Of a DNA stretch of 64,000 nt, positions 45,439 to 58,137 are shown one piece after another. A program made the translations under genes and the position numbers. The notes under the pieces are model-generated. The model saw only the letters and a list, made by a program, of their open reading frames with translations. It did no database searches and had not been told where the DNA came from. The DNA is taken from assembly GCF_004193775.1 (NCBI RefSeq), contig NC_041019.1:34534827-34598826 (forward strand), written 5' to 3'. This stretch comes from Glycine soja. Taxonomy: Eukaryota; Streptophyta; Magnoliopsida; Fabales; Fabaceae. Within the stretch, counting starts at the first letter, position 1, and the number at the start of each line of letters is the position of its first letter.

Positions 45439-46740
45439 CTGCCAAGCAACACAGGACAATAAACCTAATAACTATAAACTCAGACCAAACCTTAAGAACC
45501 ATTATAAAGGAAATGTAGCTTAGGTAACACCATCAAGAAGCATACTTCAAACTTCAAACATGGGTTACAAACTGCAACTTGGCATAAAAGTAATGTACAG
45601 AGTTACTCACCAACCACTCATATTTACCAGGCCACACTTGTCATACTCATCAACTTCTTTGTTTAGAAAAAATTAACCACAAACTCAGAATTATTCATCA
45701 ATAAAAGAGTACAAGTAACAAGAGAAACTTTTGGGATTGTCCAGTAATTCCAAAAGGATCACAATAACTAAAGCAATCTGTTTCTATACCAATCAAATTA
45801 GAAACCACAATTGCCAAGACAATAAAGCATCAAAATCCTCAACATGGACACCTACTTAAACCACTCACAAGAAGGAAAACTTTTGAACTACTCAAAGACA
45901 GCATTTTTCAGTGGCCGACACAGATTCAAAACAATTACACTTTACACCATTCAGTTACAAATATGCATGTATGTGGCCTCAGAGGGTAAAAAGTAAAATA
46001 AAAACCCTTTGAGGAAAACAATATAACCAAGCAATAGGAAGAAAATCAACCCCACCCAGATCCACTTGTATGCAAGTTCATAACTTCATATCATAAACAA
46101 AGCGCTGGCAGATTAATACATAGCATAACATAACAAACCACCGACCAAGACGTGTAACCGAAGAAGACAGAAAACAAGTGCAATAGTGCATTCACTTACA
46201 CCAAAAGATTGAGTACACCCACATAATGCTAACATTTAATCGAAACATTAAGGACCCAAAAGAAAAAATATTTTCAACTATCTTCCTCTCGATCCTACAT
46301 ATGTTATCATACACGCATGGAACAAGATGATAACAGAGAAACATGACGTCTGTGTCAAATGCTAACGGTTGAAATTTGAAACACAAAGCATCAGGGAACC
46401 ACAAAGCGTGAGAAGAAGAAACTAACAAAAGGGTGTTCATATCTGATATCTATATGTAAAATAAGTATATAAAAACATGTGTTGTGAAAGTTGAGAGAGG
46501 ATGAAAGACGTTAACGTGGAAGGAGAAGAAGGGAGAGAGAGAGAACCTGGTGGTGTCAATGGGTGAAGTGAAGTGAAGAAGGAAAGTGAAATGGCATGAA
46601 CACCAACGAAACAGAATGACACTACTAATGTGACTCGGCGAGTTGGTGAGTGAGCCCGAGTTGAGGAATGGGTGAGTGAGTGTTGTTGACGACGTGGTGT
46701 GCTTCATCCAAAATTGAAACTTGGGAGGCTTACTACACAA
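45439..46740 (-). other. 5' UTR intron, leader exon and promoter area of the ELM2/SANT-like gene
   Basis: A leader exon with CCATTGACACCACCAG ends at donor GTTCTC (46546). The intron runs to the acceptor at 45439-45440, one base from the start codon. Upstream on the minus strand (46560-46740) is a pyrimidine-rich, likely transcribed leader. No TATA box was assigned. The UTR intron is inferred from splice signals only. Confidence 0.55.
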
Positions 46741-49184
46741 ATTGTCTGAAATTTATGTGCATAATTAAGATTGTAGTGAAAAAATAGTTATCTTTTTCTT
46801 AAAGATGAACTCTTACCAATTGATTACACATTGAAGTTAAAAATATCTTATCTTTTAGGTTCTTGTATTTAACACAAGTAGATGAGTTATTGCAACAATG
46901 CTATATCAATATTTAAGTTGGATTTAAAATTAAAAAAAAAATATTACATTTATTTTAAAATAGGTATCGCATTTAAGAAAAATATTATTTTAAAATAAAT
47001 ATCATATTTAAATTTTTAATGTAATATTAATTGATTTTTCACTAATATTTTTAATATGTGTCATTTTAATTTTTTGAATGTAATATTAATACTAAGGTTA
47101 ATTTTGTAAAATTATTATTCTTTTTTTATTTATTTATTACTTGTTCTTAGTATTTGTAAAATAACTTAAAACGATAATTGTTTTAATTAAAAACTTTTGA
47201 GAAATTTTTTACATTAAAATTATTTTAAAAATTAACTAAAAAAGTTACTTGAAAGTTAACTTTTGAATTAGAGATAATTAATAAAATTCAACTATTTTTG
47301 CTATATTGATCAAATTAACCATTGAAGCTAAAAAGTATATAATCATATAAAATGACATGTTTATATGATTTTTATATTCATAGATAAAAATATATTTTTA
47401 GATAATTCTAATTTTAGAATTATTAATTAGTTTTAAGCCCGAGTTTTTTTTGGTTTACAAATCAAATATGTAATTAATGATTAAAAATAAAAATAAAAAT
47501 AAAAACTAATAATAAAAATGTAATAATTCAAAAATATATATTTAACATCCTTAAAATTATATTGATTTAATTGCACGTTTAGTCGGTCAAGTATTGCAAT
47601 TTTGCAATTTTGGTTCCTTGGATTCCTATTGTATCAATCTAAGGATTGTAATTTTGTGATTTTAATCATTTCTCAATCATCAAACATTTAATGCAATCTG
47701 CTACCGTTACATACAAGAATGAAGTGGCATTAACAATTGACACGTGACATTATAAACAAAAATGAGGTGGCATTCACTAATGAAGTGTCACATGAAGTTA
47801 TAGAAAAAAAAAAAAAATTCATATAAAATGTTGTAATTGGATTCAAACTTATGTCCCACCAGTCCAATAATCTTAATTAAAACACTAAATTAACATCATT
47901 CTTATTATGATACAGTTGACCTTAAAGTCAAATGTTAATTTTAATGTAATATATTAATATTATTGTATCAATTTTGTAAATTATTGACATAATAATTATG
48001 TGAGGATTAAATAAAGTAAAAAAAAAAATTAGTAAGAGTTGACCTCATAACTTTTTATTAAAAGACAAAGTAATAAACTACTAAAGCACTTGTTTTATTT
48101 AGTTAATTTTATAACTACTATTTCAGATCTATCATTAATCAAGAGTTATTATTTATTTTTAATTATAAAAATTATAAATTAAAATAAAATATTAAATATT
48201 TAATTTCACAAGTATTTTTTGTTATAAAATTTTATTTTTATATAAACTAATAAATTATTATTATATATATATATATAACTATTTTATTATAATTTTGAAA
48301 AAAAATTACATAAACTAATATGTAGGTTATTTAAAATATATATATATATATATATATTATGTAATCTATACAAATTACGAAAATTTAAAATAATATTAAA
48401 ACAATCTAAAAATTAAAAATTGAAATTTTATTACTTTTTATAAAAAATTAATTATTTATATATAAAGATAAATTTATATATTTTTTATAAATTAAATTAA
48501 ATAAAATGAAAATATTAACGTATAAGTTTCCTAAAAAAATAAATATTAAAATTTATTAATTTATATAATTAGAATAAACATAATTTACATATTAAAATAA
48601 ATTTACAAAATTTGTATAACTTACATATTAATTGATGTAATTATATTGATTTATATAATTACAGTAAAAATAATATGTATATTAAAATCAATGAACAAAA
48701 TAATTATGTAAATAATTTATATATTAATTTCTGAAATTTAATTATAAATTGGTCAAATTAAAATAAAGTATGTAAACTGTTGAAAATAAAAATATATAAA
48801 ATAAAATTAAATAGATTTATATATTAAATTTTTTATTTATAAATTTCTATAATTCAAAAAAAAAAATAATAACTCTTGACTAATGATGCATACAAAATAG
48901 TGTTTATAAAATTAACTAAATAAAGTAAGTGACTTAATGATTTATTATCTTATCTTTGAATAAAAGGTCATGAGTTTAACTTCTATTAAGATTTTTTTTT
49001 TCATTTTATTTAATCCAATAGTACACTTCAAAGTCAATATTTGACTTTGGATGGTCAACTAACAGAAGGACTAAAATCACTTATTTTAAAAATTAAAAGA
49101 ACTAAATGTCTTGATTTAGAAATAAAGGGACCAAAATCACAAATTTGTAATTATAGAAGGACCAAAATTACAATATAGCCTATA

Positions 49185-49215
<31 letters not shown>

Positions 49216-49640
49216 ACATACTGTATGAAAATGATCATCTTATGTGAGAATGTGAATAACTAATCTCAACCGTTAAATTAAAATGAAAGGTCAAGATTAA
49301 AGCATTTTAAATTCAAATTAAAACTTCATTTAACCATAAAATCTCCATAAGATTTACCAAACAAAAATTAAATATCTTAATAATTTAATTTATGTCAAGA
49401 TCGTTATCACAACCACCACCATCGTTGCCATCACCACCATTATGATCGTGGTCATGACCACCATCATCACCACCAACATGAATGTCATCGATGCCACTGT
49501 CCATAACTATACTAACATAATTTTGGAATACATGATCTGGAAATCATATAATATAGTTCCAGATTCATTAATTTCATGCATATTGTGTTTTGGATTATCC
49601 AATCTAGAATTCATTGGTATTTAGCACTTTCCGTTATATT
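46741..49640. other. AT-rich intergenic DNA, possible terminal-inverted-repeat element
   Basis: No gene. Segments near 47580-47650 (GCAATTTTGGTTCCTTGG) and 49130-49185 (reverse complement ATTGTAATTTTGGTCCTTC) are inverted relatives about 1.6 kb apart. They could be the ends of a small nonautonomous DNA transposon. A polypurine/microsatellite (TA)n(GA)n lies at 49186-49215, and TA repeats at 48255-48275 and 48337-48357. Confidence 0.4.
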
Positions 49641-49940
49641 GAGTCGATGGCCATTTGTGTCAATTTGTGGTGTTTTAACCTTCCTATGGGGTGTAGAAAG
49701 CAAAAACAAGAGGCGCAGGAAGTAGCAACCCCTCAACTAGTAGTCTCTTTGAACCACAAAAGAATTATGGTGATTACTATTGGCCCCTACTAGCCAATGG
49801 CAATTATCCAAATACCCTTTCCCACCCCACACTTCCCCATATCCCCAATCTTTATTCTATTGTCCCTTTTTCCCTTTCTTCATCCTTTCTTTTTCCCTCT
49901 GTACTTGTTCTTCACTCTTTGTATTCATGTTGCCAGGTAT
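49641..49940. other. Unassigned segment left of the Ogre-like LTR
   Basis: Pyrimidine-rich stretch with CCAATGGCAATTATCC near 49795 and CTTTCTTCATCC; it resembles a promoter or leader. No start codon or exon is supported. Confidence 0.25.
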
Positions 49941-51211
49941 TTTTTTTCATTTTCATGGTCAAACGGAATCATGATTTCATTGTGAAATTTTGCATAGTGG
50001 AATCACAAGTCCTTTATTTTTGGGGACTATCGTTTGTGGATCTTTTGATCCTCGCTAGCCGAATTGAGCTGTTCGACACCAGTTACCATGCAAGACGAAG
50101 GATCATTCGACGTTTCGATAAAAAAATACGAAAAATACTCAAAAGGGAGGGCAAAAGGGTCATTTTAAGCCTTTTTTCTGAACCCTGGCTCACCCAGGCT
50201 AGCCTCTGGCTTGCCTGGGCCCCCAAATAGCTTAGGGGTGAAGTAACCAGCTCGCCTGGTCGAGCAAGGTTACTTCAGGTTGAAGCAACAACTCGCCTGG
50301 GCGAGCTACCATGACCCCTAATACCATCTTTTGCTATAAATAGGCGTGAGGGAGGCTGAGTAAAGGGTTCCAAGGTCCAGCATTGAGAGAAATTAAGAGA
50401 AATCAGAGAGAAGAAGAAGAAAGAAGAGAAAAACGAGGCCGAGGCGCTACTGAATTGCAACCATAATCGACTTCTACATTGTTCTTCGTTCGGTGTTCTT
50501 TGTTTGTCATCCGATTAGTTCTTTTTAAGGATTTGAATGCGATCTATGCACCCTTAGGGGTCCTCTTTCTTGTCTTGTGCATCTTCATCTCCTTCTTCTA
50601 TCATCAATAATCTCATTTCCTTCTTGTAAAGTAAGTTTTAATCGATCATTAGTACCGTAAGTTATCTTTAAAGAAAGATTGAAGGTTAATAAGCAAAACC
50701 AAAATAAAACCAACTCATAAACTTCTTCATTTCATCAAATATCGCTTGAGATCGTTTCAAGGTCCAATGCCTGAAACGACTCTTGTTCACAATTAAAATC
50801 AATTTTTCAAAAAACATAAAATCAATTTAACACACAAACTTTCAGACTTAAAGAACTACGTAAGTCTGAATTCCTCATCGTACCTGGGGATACGTAGAAG
50901 CAAGGGAAACACTCTTGTTGATCCCAAAAAAATAAAAAATAAAAAAAGGGAAAAGAAAATCATTTTGAAGTCACGTTATCCACACCCGATCAAAGGATGC
51001 CGTCCCTTGTGATGGGCGTGTAGGGTGCTAATACCTTCCCTATGCGTAAACAACACCCAAACCCTTATTTTCAAAATCCATATATCTCTTTTTGGTTTTT
51101 CTATCATTTTCCTCGAATAAACGTTGATGGTGACTCCCACGCGTCTTCTTCATGAGAAGACACACTTTTTTTATTTCGCCTCACCCTCCCGTCAAAGGGT
51201 AGGATGCGATA
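49941..51211 (+). mobile_element. 5' LTR of a truncated Ogre/Tat-like retroelement (left edge unsure)
   Basis: Shares with the 2143-3755 LTR the GGCGAGC motifs, CTATAAATAGG (TATA at 50335), the GAAGAAGAAGAAA leader, GAACTACGTAAGTCTGA, GCTAATACCTTCC and GAATAAACGTTG near the end. It ends GGATGCGATA and is followed two bases later by the primer site. The start was not found, because the family's TGTCATACCC opening is absent; the left side may be truncated or diverged. Confidence 0.7.
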
Positions 51212-51213
51212 GT

Positions 51214-51231
51214 TGGCGACTCCACTGGGGA
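51214..51231 (+). other. Primer binding site (tRNA-Arg type)
   Basis: TGGCGACTCCACTGGGGA directly after the LTR. Ogre-type elements of legumes use this class of site, attributed to tRNA-Arg. This sets the element's orientation and its likely lineage. Confidence 0.75.
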
Positions 51232-51990
51232 TAGTAAGAGAGTTAGGCCATTGAATCAGTGTGCAATGCTTTTATCATGACTTCTTCTTTATTTATGTTC
51301 CCTTTTCCCTTTTATCTTTTTTTTGTCCATATTTGTATATAACCTCTGCTATGTTGTTTTGTTGGTGTGTGTCTGCCTATCTATTACATTCATAGTTAGA
51401 AATATTTTTTCTATGCACATATGGCACCTACACCTCGCACACACATTGAGATATTAGATCCTATACCTGGGTAAATGTGAGCCATAAGGAGTGGAGGTCG
51501 ATCTGTGGTCATGCTGGGTCTCCAACTCGCTTGATAATAGTGAAGCCTCATCTAGAGTTTTCCTCTTTTTAGTGATGCATTGTCACTGATAGTCCCTATC
51601 GCCATAATGTATTACCTAAGGGGATGATATCTCTAAAAGCCAGTAAAGTTACATGCAACCACCCTTGGGAGTTGTCACTAGAAGGGGACTTTTTGGATCC
51701 TTTCCATTAGGTTCCTAAATTAGGGGGGCACATGGCAAACTCACTCTGGCTTGTTCCTTAATCTCATCATGCATCTCTTCATGGCATCGTAATGGACATA
51801 CCATTCTTGCATTTATCATTTATCATATTCATGCATTGCATTTGCATAAGTCATTGCATTATCATACATCTTCATTTAGCATGCTTTTGTTCTTTCGATT
51901 GCATGCATTCTACTTTCATTGTTCGCATGTTATGTTCACTCATGCATGATCCTGACACATAGTTGCTCATGCCTTGCATTTTCCTCAAAA
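51232..51990 (+). mobile_element. 5' leader of the Ogre-like element, truncated
   Basis: Noncoding leader with TGAGCCATAAGGAGTGGAGG and repeated CATTGCATT / TCATGCA motifs. It stops at about 51990, where ordinary AT-rich DNA begins. No gag or pol follows, so the element is a 5' remnant. Confidence 0.6.
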
Positions 51991-53320
51991 AAAGGAAAAC
52001 GTTGATTGACTGTGTTTCAATGTAACTTGATTTTTAATTTGGATAACGAAAACATATATCAGGAAAATGATTTTTACAAAGAAATTGTTTGGATACTTTG
52101 AATCAAAATTGTTTTTGAATAATATGTAATTACCAAAATGAATTTTAATGTACATGAATACTTCTTTTCTATTATAATTAACTATTTTCATATATAAATT
52201 AATAAATTAGAAATGGAGTAATCCTATCATATGAAAATCATTATGCTAATTTTCAAATTCGATTGAAATTCATTACATAGGTTGATTAAATTTGCACTCA
52301 CTGAACCCTGTCTAATGTATTCTAACACTTAGATACCAGATCATCATCAAATTCATATGCTCATCACATTTGCCACGAATAAAAATTGGTTAGATATCTT
52401 AATCACTCATAACCCATCTTTTCAGCATAACTTTTAAGCATACATGATATCAGAATAAAAAAACAAATTGCAATTGGAATATCCTTACACTCATGAAACC
52501 ACTAAATAGTAAGTGTAGTTACTTTCTATAGTGTTCATCTTTAAGATAGTAAGGAACTTGAAAAGAAGCATGATTAAAGTAACAGATACCAAATTGAGCA
52601 GGAAAAATCAAGTGACCTAGTGCCTGGAAGTTTTTAAACTTAATGTTAATCAAATTTCATAAAAAAGGAAAGTGATGATGCGATAACATCCCCACAACTC
52701 AGTACATACCCATTTAAAGAAAGGTATAGAGGACTATAATAGTCAAAGACAAACTATAATGAACTTAGACCAATTTAAATTTTCACATGTAAATTTTGAT
52801 ACATTTAAATAATAGATTTGATGTTACTAATTATTACTATCATAAACAAATTATCCAAAAAGCTTAAGTTCATAGGTGAAGATACATGAATGATTTTATT
52901 TTACATCTTTAACATGCCTCTCATGCAAGAGCCTTTTGGACATTAAGTGTGGATAATGCACAAGTCCACATATGATCTACCTTGGCTGAAATTTAACGTT
53001 TTATTAGAAGAATAAGAGTAGAAAGGATTGAACTCTAGACCACATAGTCATAGAGAATTTCGTACCATGTCATTAACAAACTATCCAAAAAGCTCAAGCT
53101 GCTAGGTAACGATACATGAATGACTTTATATTGCATCTCTAACAAATACTAATCAGAAAGTAGCTTTATTTAAAAAATGGTTTTTTCAATTAATTAGAAC
53201 ATTAAGTAATTAAAAATATAACCAAAGACAAATCAGAACACTTATAATCCCATGTAATAGAATGCAATGATAGAATATTTCTAAGCAGCCAATAATTTCA
53301 AATTCAAGACTTTTTCTATG
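51991..53320. other. AT-rich DNA, no gene recognised
   Basis: Contains a diverged duplication: AAACAAATTATCCAAAAAGC near 52842 and TAACAAACTATCCAAAAAGC near 53073, each followed by GATACATGAATGA. Nothing coding is supported. Confidence 0.45.
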
Positions 53321-53325
53321 CTTAC

Positions 53326-53740
53326 GAGCAATGTGTGTTCATCTTCAATGCGCATCAACTGCTGCCTTTGTTCTTCTTTGCATTCTTCAATTTTTTGGCC
53401 ACACTTTGCCTCAATTTCTGCAATGGCTTTGTCAGCCTATAAAGGTTCAAATTGATTAGAAACATGTTGATGGAAATTACATTCTACAAATACCAGGAAA
53501 TCATATCGAACCTTTTCTTTTTCCTTGTTCACAATTTCCATATTCTCCAACTCATACTTCCTCTTAATATGATTAATAGCCTATTCATAATCAATTGCGG
53601 CCCATTCTCTATCAAATAAAAAATACCAATAAAGAAATTTCCTACTGATATACAATTTTTTTATAGAAATGATCAATTTCCTTACCTGTAAATTCTGGTT
53701 TTGTATATCGATCAACAAGCTTCTTTCACATGATAATAAT
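53326..53740 (-). pseudogene. Coiled-coil exon group, probably ZYP1-like synaptonemal protein fragment
   Basis: Three minus-strand exons with proper splice sites: one ending ERSLLIDIQNQNLQ at 53686; 53608-53512 reading EWAAIDYE, a TAG at 53581-53583, then AINHIKRKYELENMEIVNKE; and 53436-53326 reading ADKAIAEIEAKCGQKIEECK and QQLMRIEDEHTLL. Heptad-rich, charged sequence indicates a long coiled coil. From memory the closest family is ZYP1, the transverse filament of the plant synaptonemal complex, but I hold this loosely. With the in-frame stop and only about 100 residues, it is a fragment. It runs opposite to the neighbouring gene fragments. Confidence 0.5.
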
Positions 53741-55231
53741 ACCATTCCAGAGTTGTTATGTGCCCACTAATTTAATTACATTGAATTAGAGCTTGAATTA
53801 CACAAAAATATTACTTCAATCAGTACAACATCCATTAACCAAGGCCCAATTTTGTAGGTGTATAACAATGTCAATTATGTACAAAAGTCAAGTAATTAAA
53901 TTCCCTGTACGTAAGGGCATTCATGAGTGACATGAGGCTCATTTGTGTTGTTATTGTCTTTGAAAATTATTATATCTTTTGTTCATTTGTTTTCCATTAT
54001 TTATGATTGCTCCATTTTTGGCTGCCTAGCTGGCTAGCTTTTAGATCAAGGGAAACAATGGGTTGATTCTAAAGGGTAGAGGCCTAGTTGACTAAAGACA
54101 AGAGAAATTAGAAAATAGCATTTTTTTTTTTGGGGCTGAAAATAGAGGCTTGAAGAGTTGATGTTTTGCCCTATAAAGTATGTCAATATCAAGAATCTTC
54201 CCTAGCAACGATAAATTGGTGTTTGCATCACAAAATTGTATTCAGAAATGATATTTCCATCGTTAAAAAGTTTATTTTTTGGAGTAGATTTAATAGAAAG
54301 ACTTTTAGCTGACGATGGCATGATCCAGGGGAGTTTTAAAATTGCAATATCAATGAGACAATGACTTCCACATTCTGTATTATGTTTTTTTAATTTTTTG
54401 TTTCTAGAAAGGTGTCTTTGAAATTCTATTAAAAGCGATGGATCAATTCTTTGATAGAAATTAATCATTGGTAAAATTAGGAGATACTTTATATTCATAA
54501 CACCGGTTAAAATAAAAGTTGTCCTTGAACCTAAGAAGAATCTGAAATGGGGATCTGAGAAACCACATAAATACAATCCTATAATTAAGGTAGAGGAAAA
54601 ATTCTGGCCTAGCTATGCTTCCCCCTTTAACAGCTTCAAAATTCTATAAGCAGCACACTACTATAATTTCAGTTCACTCATGTTAGGTGACATCCCTAAA
54701 TTGGGAATCTATAGCCTGGCCATGCTTAAATGCTTATAATTTTCTAGATGTTCCAGCTTAAATGTTTTGACTGTTCTCAGCATGAGAATTTACTTCTCAC
54801 GGTGCTCAAACAAGTGTGTTGGGTACAGCTATAAATTCCTTGTTTCGTCCATTTGGGCTCCCTTCTACTTTATTTGTTAATGATTAATGGTGATGGGTAT
54901 TTATATATCCATTTGGAAAATGACTAATAGAGTCTTTGGGTTAGAGTTCAACTGAACATAACCTACTTTTAAAAAAAAAAAATCTACCAGTGTTATTACT
55001 TCTCTATTTTGTGCATTGAGGTGTGCAAACAGACATTTTGTGCTTGCAAGTGTGCATGTTCTTATGTAGAGGTTATTTATATGCAAAAAACTTTATTGTC
55101 TGGAGAAAGGTAAACGAAGTTATTGTAAGATAGACAAAACATTGAACCTTTTAACCACTCCACTTTTTAAAGTTCTCAGTAGAGTAGGAAAGAAGTCAGA
55201 GATACAACTATTGACAATTCTGATATATTAG
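53741..55231. other. Spacer; one open frame of doubtful meaning
   Basis: A 124-residue minus-strand frame (54576-54202) includes LLIEFQRHLSRNKKLKKHNT but matches no family I know. It could be a further captured fragment. Otherwise AT-rich. Confidence 0.25.
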
Positions 55232-56589
55232 GCTGGAAAAGGTGGAGAACTGACACATGATGAAACCACAATCATTGCTGGAGCGCTTGAACTCTCTGAG
55301 AAGACATCCAGTGATGCCATGACTCCCATAACTGATATATTTTCCATTGATATTAATGCAAAGCTTGATAGGTAAGGACTCTATTTGTGACTCAAAAAAA
55401 TTACAAGTTCAAACTAGCTTTTCTATCTTATACAGCATTTTGTCATCCAACTGAATGCTTATTATTAAGCAGGGATTTGATGAATCTAATATTGGAGAAA
55501 GGGCATAGCAGAGTTCCTGTCTATTATGAGCAGCCTACAAATATTATTGGACTTGTTCTGGTATGTAATTATGCATACAGTCACTTATTTTTCTTTATTC
55601 CTTCAGTATTGAACAGTCATTTTCTGCTATGTGAAAACTTATAAAAACCACAAACAGTATGAGACTATTTTCTTTAAGCTTCAACCTGTTAACTTTCTTT
55701 CCATCAAGATGATTTGCAGAAGTTAATTATTTTTGTCTGTTCGACCAAAACTATGTTGCTAGGTTTTGATAAACCCTAAGGCATCATTTTTCACAAATTA
55801 AGAAAATTTTAAAGCAGCTTAAATTGAAATTTAGCCTTGACATGTGACATAACCATTATTTGAGAGTCAGACTAAGATTTGAATTTATATTTCCTTTTCC
55901 TTTGCTCTACATGTCATATGTTTTTCTCCACGCCATCTATTTCTGTGATTGTACATTACATTTGATTTAGATTTAAGCATGCACTCTTATTACTTTCAGG
56001 TCAAGAATTTATTGACAATTGACCCAGAAGAAGAAATACCCGTGAAAAATGTGACCATCCAAAGAATTCCAAGGTATTTTTTTTTTTTTATGCTTTGCAA
56101 TTTTTATGGATGATATAATATAACCACCGAAATAAATGAGTATTATATTATCATACATTTATATCTAAATTATTACATATATTAACAGGGTTCCAGAAAC
56201 GTTGCCACTTTATGATATTTTGAATGAGTTCCAAAAGAGCCATAGCCACATGGCTGTTGTTGTCAGACATTGTGAGAAGACAAGGCAACAGTCTTCCAAC
56301 AATAATGCCGATGGTAAGCATATGCTGAAAGCGAAATACTAACTTGGAACATTTTCTGACACATTCTTTAAACATAGTATCATGTTAAACTAGTATTTAT
56401 GTTTGAATTTTTCTACAACATAAATATTGAATCATTTTTGCATGACTGATATTGTATTGAATGAATATCAATTAATGCCATTAAATTCACATCATACTAA
56501 ATGCTCACCGTGTCTCTAATACCTGTCAAATGGATTCAGTGAGAGATGTAAAGGTAGATATTGATGGTGGTGAGAGAACCGGAACCTAA
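55232..56589 (+). pseudogene. CNNM/DUF21-CBS membrane protein gene, C-terminal exons only
   Basis: Five GT-AG exons (55232-55371, 55473-55560, 56000-56073, 56189-56313, 56540-~56570) encode [98 protein letters not shown] and MAVVVRH. This is the cytosolic CBS-pair half of plant DUF21-CBS proteins, relatives of CNNM/CorC magnesium transporters. The N-terminal four-helix DUF21 membrane domain is missing. Homology ends after VRDVKVDIDG and runs without an intron into unrelated coiled-coil sequence; the frame then stops at 56587-56589. The exons have no internal stop, so capture was fairly recent or the piece is under little decay. Confidence 0.9.
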
Positions 56590-56806
56590 AATTGTTCAAC
56601 TTGAACAAGATAATAAGGAATTGGGAGATTTACTTAAAGAACTCAGGGAAGCTCTGAGGGAGGAGCAAACGGCTGCATTGGATAGAATTGAAGCAGAATA
56701 TAGGGAGTAGTTGGCAGGGCTAAGAAGAGATGCTGAAAGCAAGGAGCAAAAGTTGGCTGAACAATGGGCTGCAAAACACTTGCAACTTACTAAGTTTCTA
56801 GAACAG
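56574..56806 (+). pseudogene. Coiled-coil protein fragment fused behind the CBS exons
   Basis: In a frame shifted from the CBS protein: VREPEPKIVQLEQDNKELGD, LLKELREALREEQTAALDRI, a TAG at 56708-56710, then [20 protein letters not shown] and [11 protein letters not shown], ending at a possible donor GTAGGG (56807). The sequence is Glu/Lys/Leu-rich and would form a coiled coil. I cannot name the source gene. The abrupt switch at about 56570 from CBS exon to this sequence, with no intron, is a fusion point between two unrelated genes. Confidence 0.7.
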
Positions 56807-57799
56807 GTAGGGTGCAGATCAAGGCTCACTGAACCAAATGGAAGATAGAGTGACATCAATCATTCACAAATTGGGAAAATCTACTTTGATTTTACTTATT
56901 ATTATGTCTTGAATTTATATGATATGAACTTTATAGTCATAGTAGTTTTGTTCCTGATGGGCTAATTTTATGGTGAATTTTGTTACCATCAGACACACTT
57001 TTGTTTAAGGGCTCATATCTCTCAGAAAATCTCCCATGACAGCACTAGACTCAACAGTAAGAAATGGAGGCTCTATTTTCTCTTAAAGCCAAGTCAATAT
57101 TGACAATGATCAAACACAAATCCATAAATTTGTTCTAGTTCTGAAAATTGATCTCATTCAAAGTTATATAAAAAAAAGTATGCATAATAGTTAGTGGAAA
57201 AACAATAAAATTGTTTTAATATGCACAGTGAGATATGTCCATCACATAAATTTACAAACATCCTATGATAAAAAAAAATCCTAAATTATTTTTTCTATTT
57301 TTGGCCAAAAATTAAAATGAAGAAAAAATATAAGATTTGATATTATCTGAATTTTGAATGTTCTTATAATTAATATTAAGAATAAAATCCTAAATTATTT
57401 TTTCTATTTTTGGCCAAAAATTAAAATCAAGTAATATTGATGAATTAAAATACCATAAAACTTATTTTCATAATTAATATTAATAATATAACATTTAATC
57501 TAATAATTAAATTATATCAGTCGATATAATTGTAACAAATTACTCAGAATCATACTCACTAACACAGTTATTCGGATCTACCAACCAAGTGCCCAATTAA
57601 CCAAACCTAGAAACCACCCACAAGTTTGAAGCTTTTATTTCTTAAAATTAAATGACAGCTCACTTGAATTGGTACAGATATTTTGAAGAATAGGATTTAT
57701 GAGCCTCTTGTAAATGCTTTCTATGATCAGTCTGAATTTCTTTCAAAGGAATGAATCTCATCAACCTATCACTATACATTCCATATATTGTTCTTGTAG

Positions 57800-58137
57800 G
57801 CTGTGGTGAACGAAGATTCTACTGGGGATGTAATTGCTTTACAACATCAAATTCGACTTTTGAAGGTGGTATCAGTTATTTTTTGTAGTATAAGTTTTAT
57901 GTGAGTTGATAATTTAACTAAAATGATAAATTTTTGGGCTAGGAAGAGCTTTCTATCCTCAAACGACGTCAGAATGTCTCTAGGTCTTTGTCATTTTCTT
58001 TGTCATCGATCAGAGATATAAAACAATCACTAGAACTCGAAGACTGTTGCCTAGAAAATGCAACTGACATGGTTGACCAACATGAAGATAACATGCCGGA
58101 TTATGAATCCAAGGGCATCAGAATGTCCCACAAACAG
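57800..58137 (+). pseudogene. KIN-12 (PAKRP1-type) kinesin, two exons
   Basis: Exon 57800-57865 encodes AVVNEDSTGDVIALQHQIRL and ends LK. Exon 57943-58137 begins EELSILKRRQNVSRSLSF and ends KGIRMSHKQ, followed by donor GTATAG. This is the neck region directly after the motor domain of plant KIN-12A/B kinesins (PAKRP1, PAKRP1L), which organise phragmoplast microtubules at cytokinesis. The motor (about 350 residues before) and the long tail are absent. Both exons are open over 87 residues with correct splice sites, an unusual state for a dead fragment. Confidence 0.82.

Noticed and set aside
49919..50230. 103-residue frame through the Ogre-like LTR start
   Set aside because: Its codons run through LTR promoter sequence with no domain; a chance frame.
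54202..54576. 124-residue minus-strand frame as a gene
   Set aside because: No recognised family and no splice or start context; kept only as a possible captured piece inside a spacer entry.
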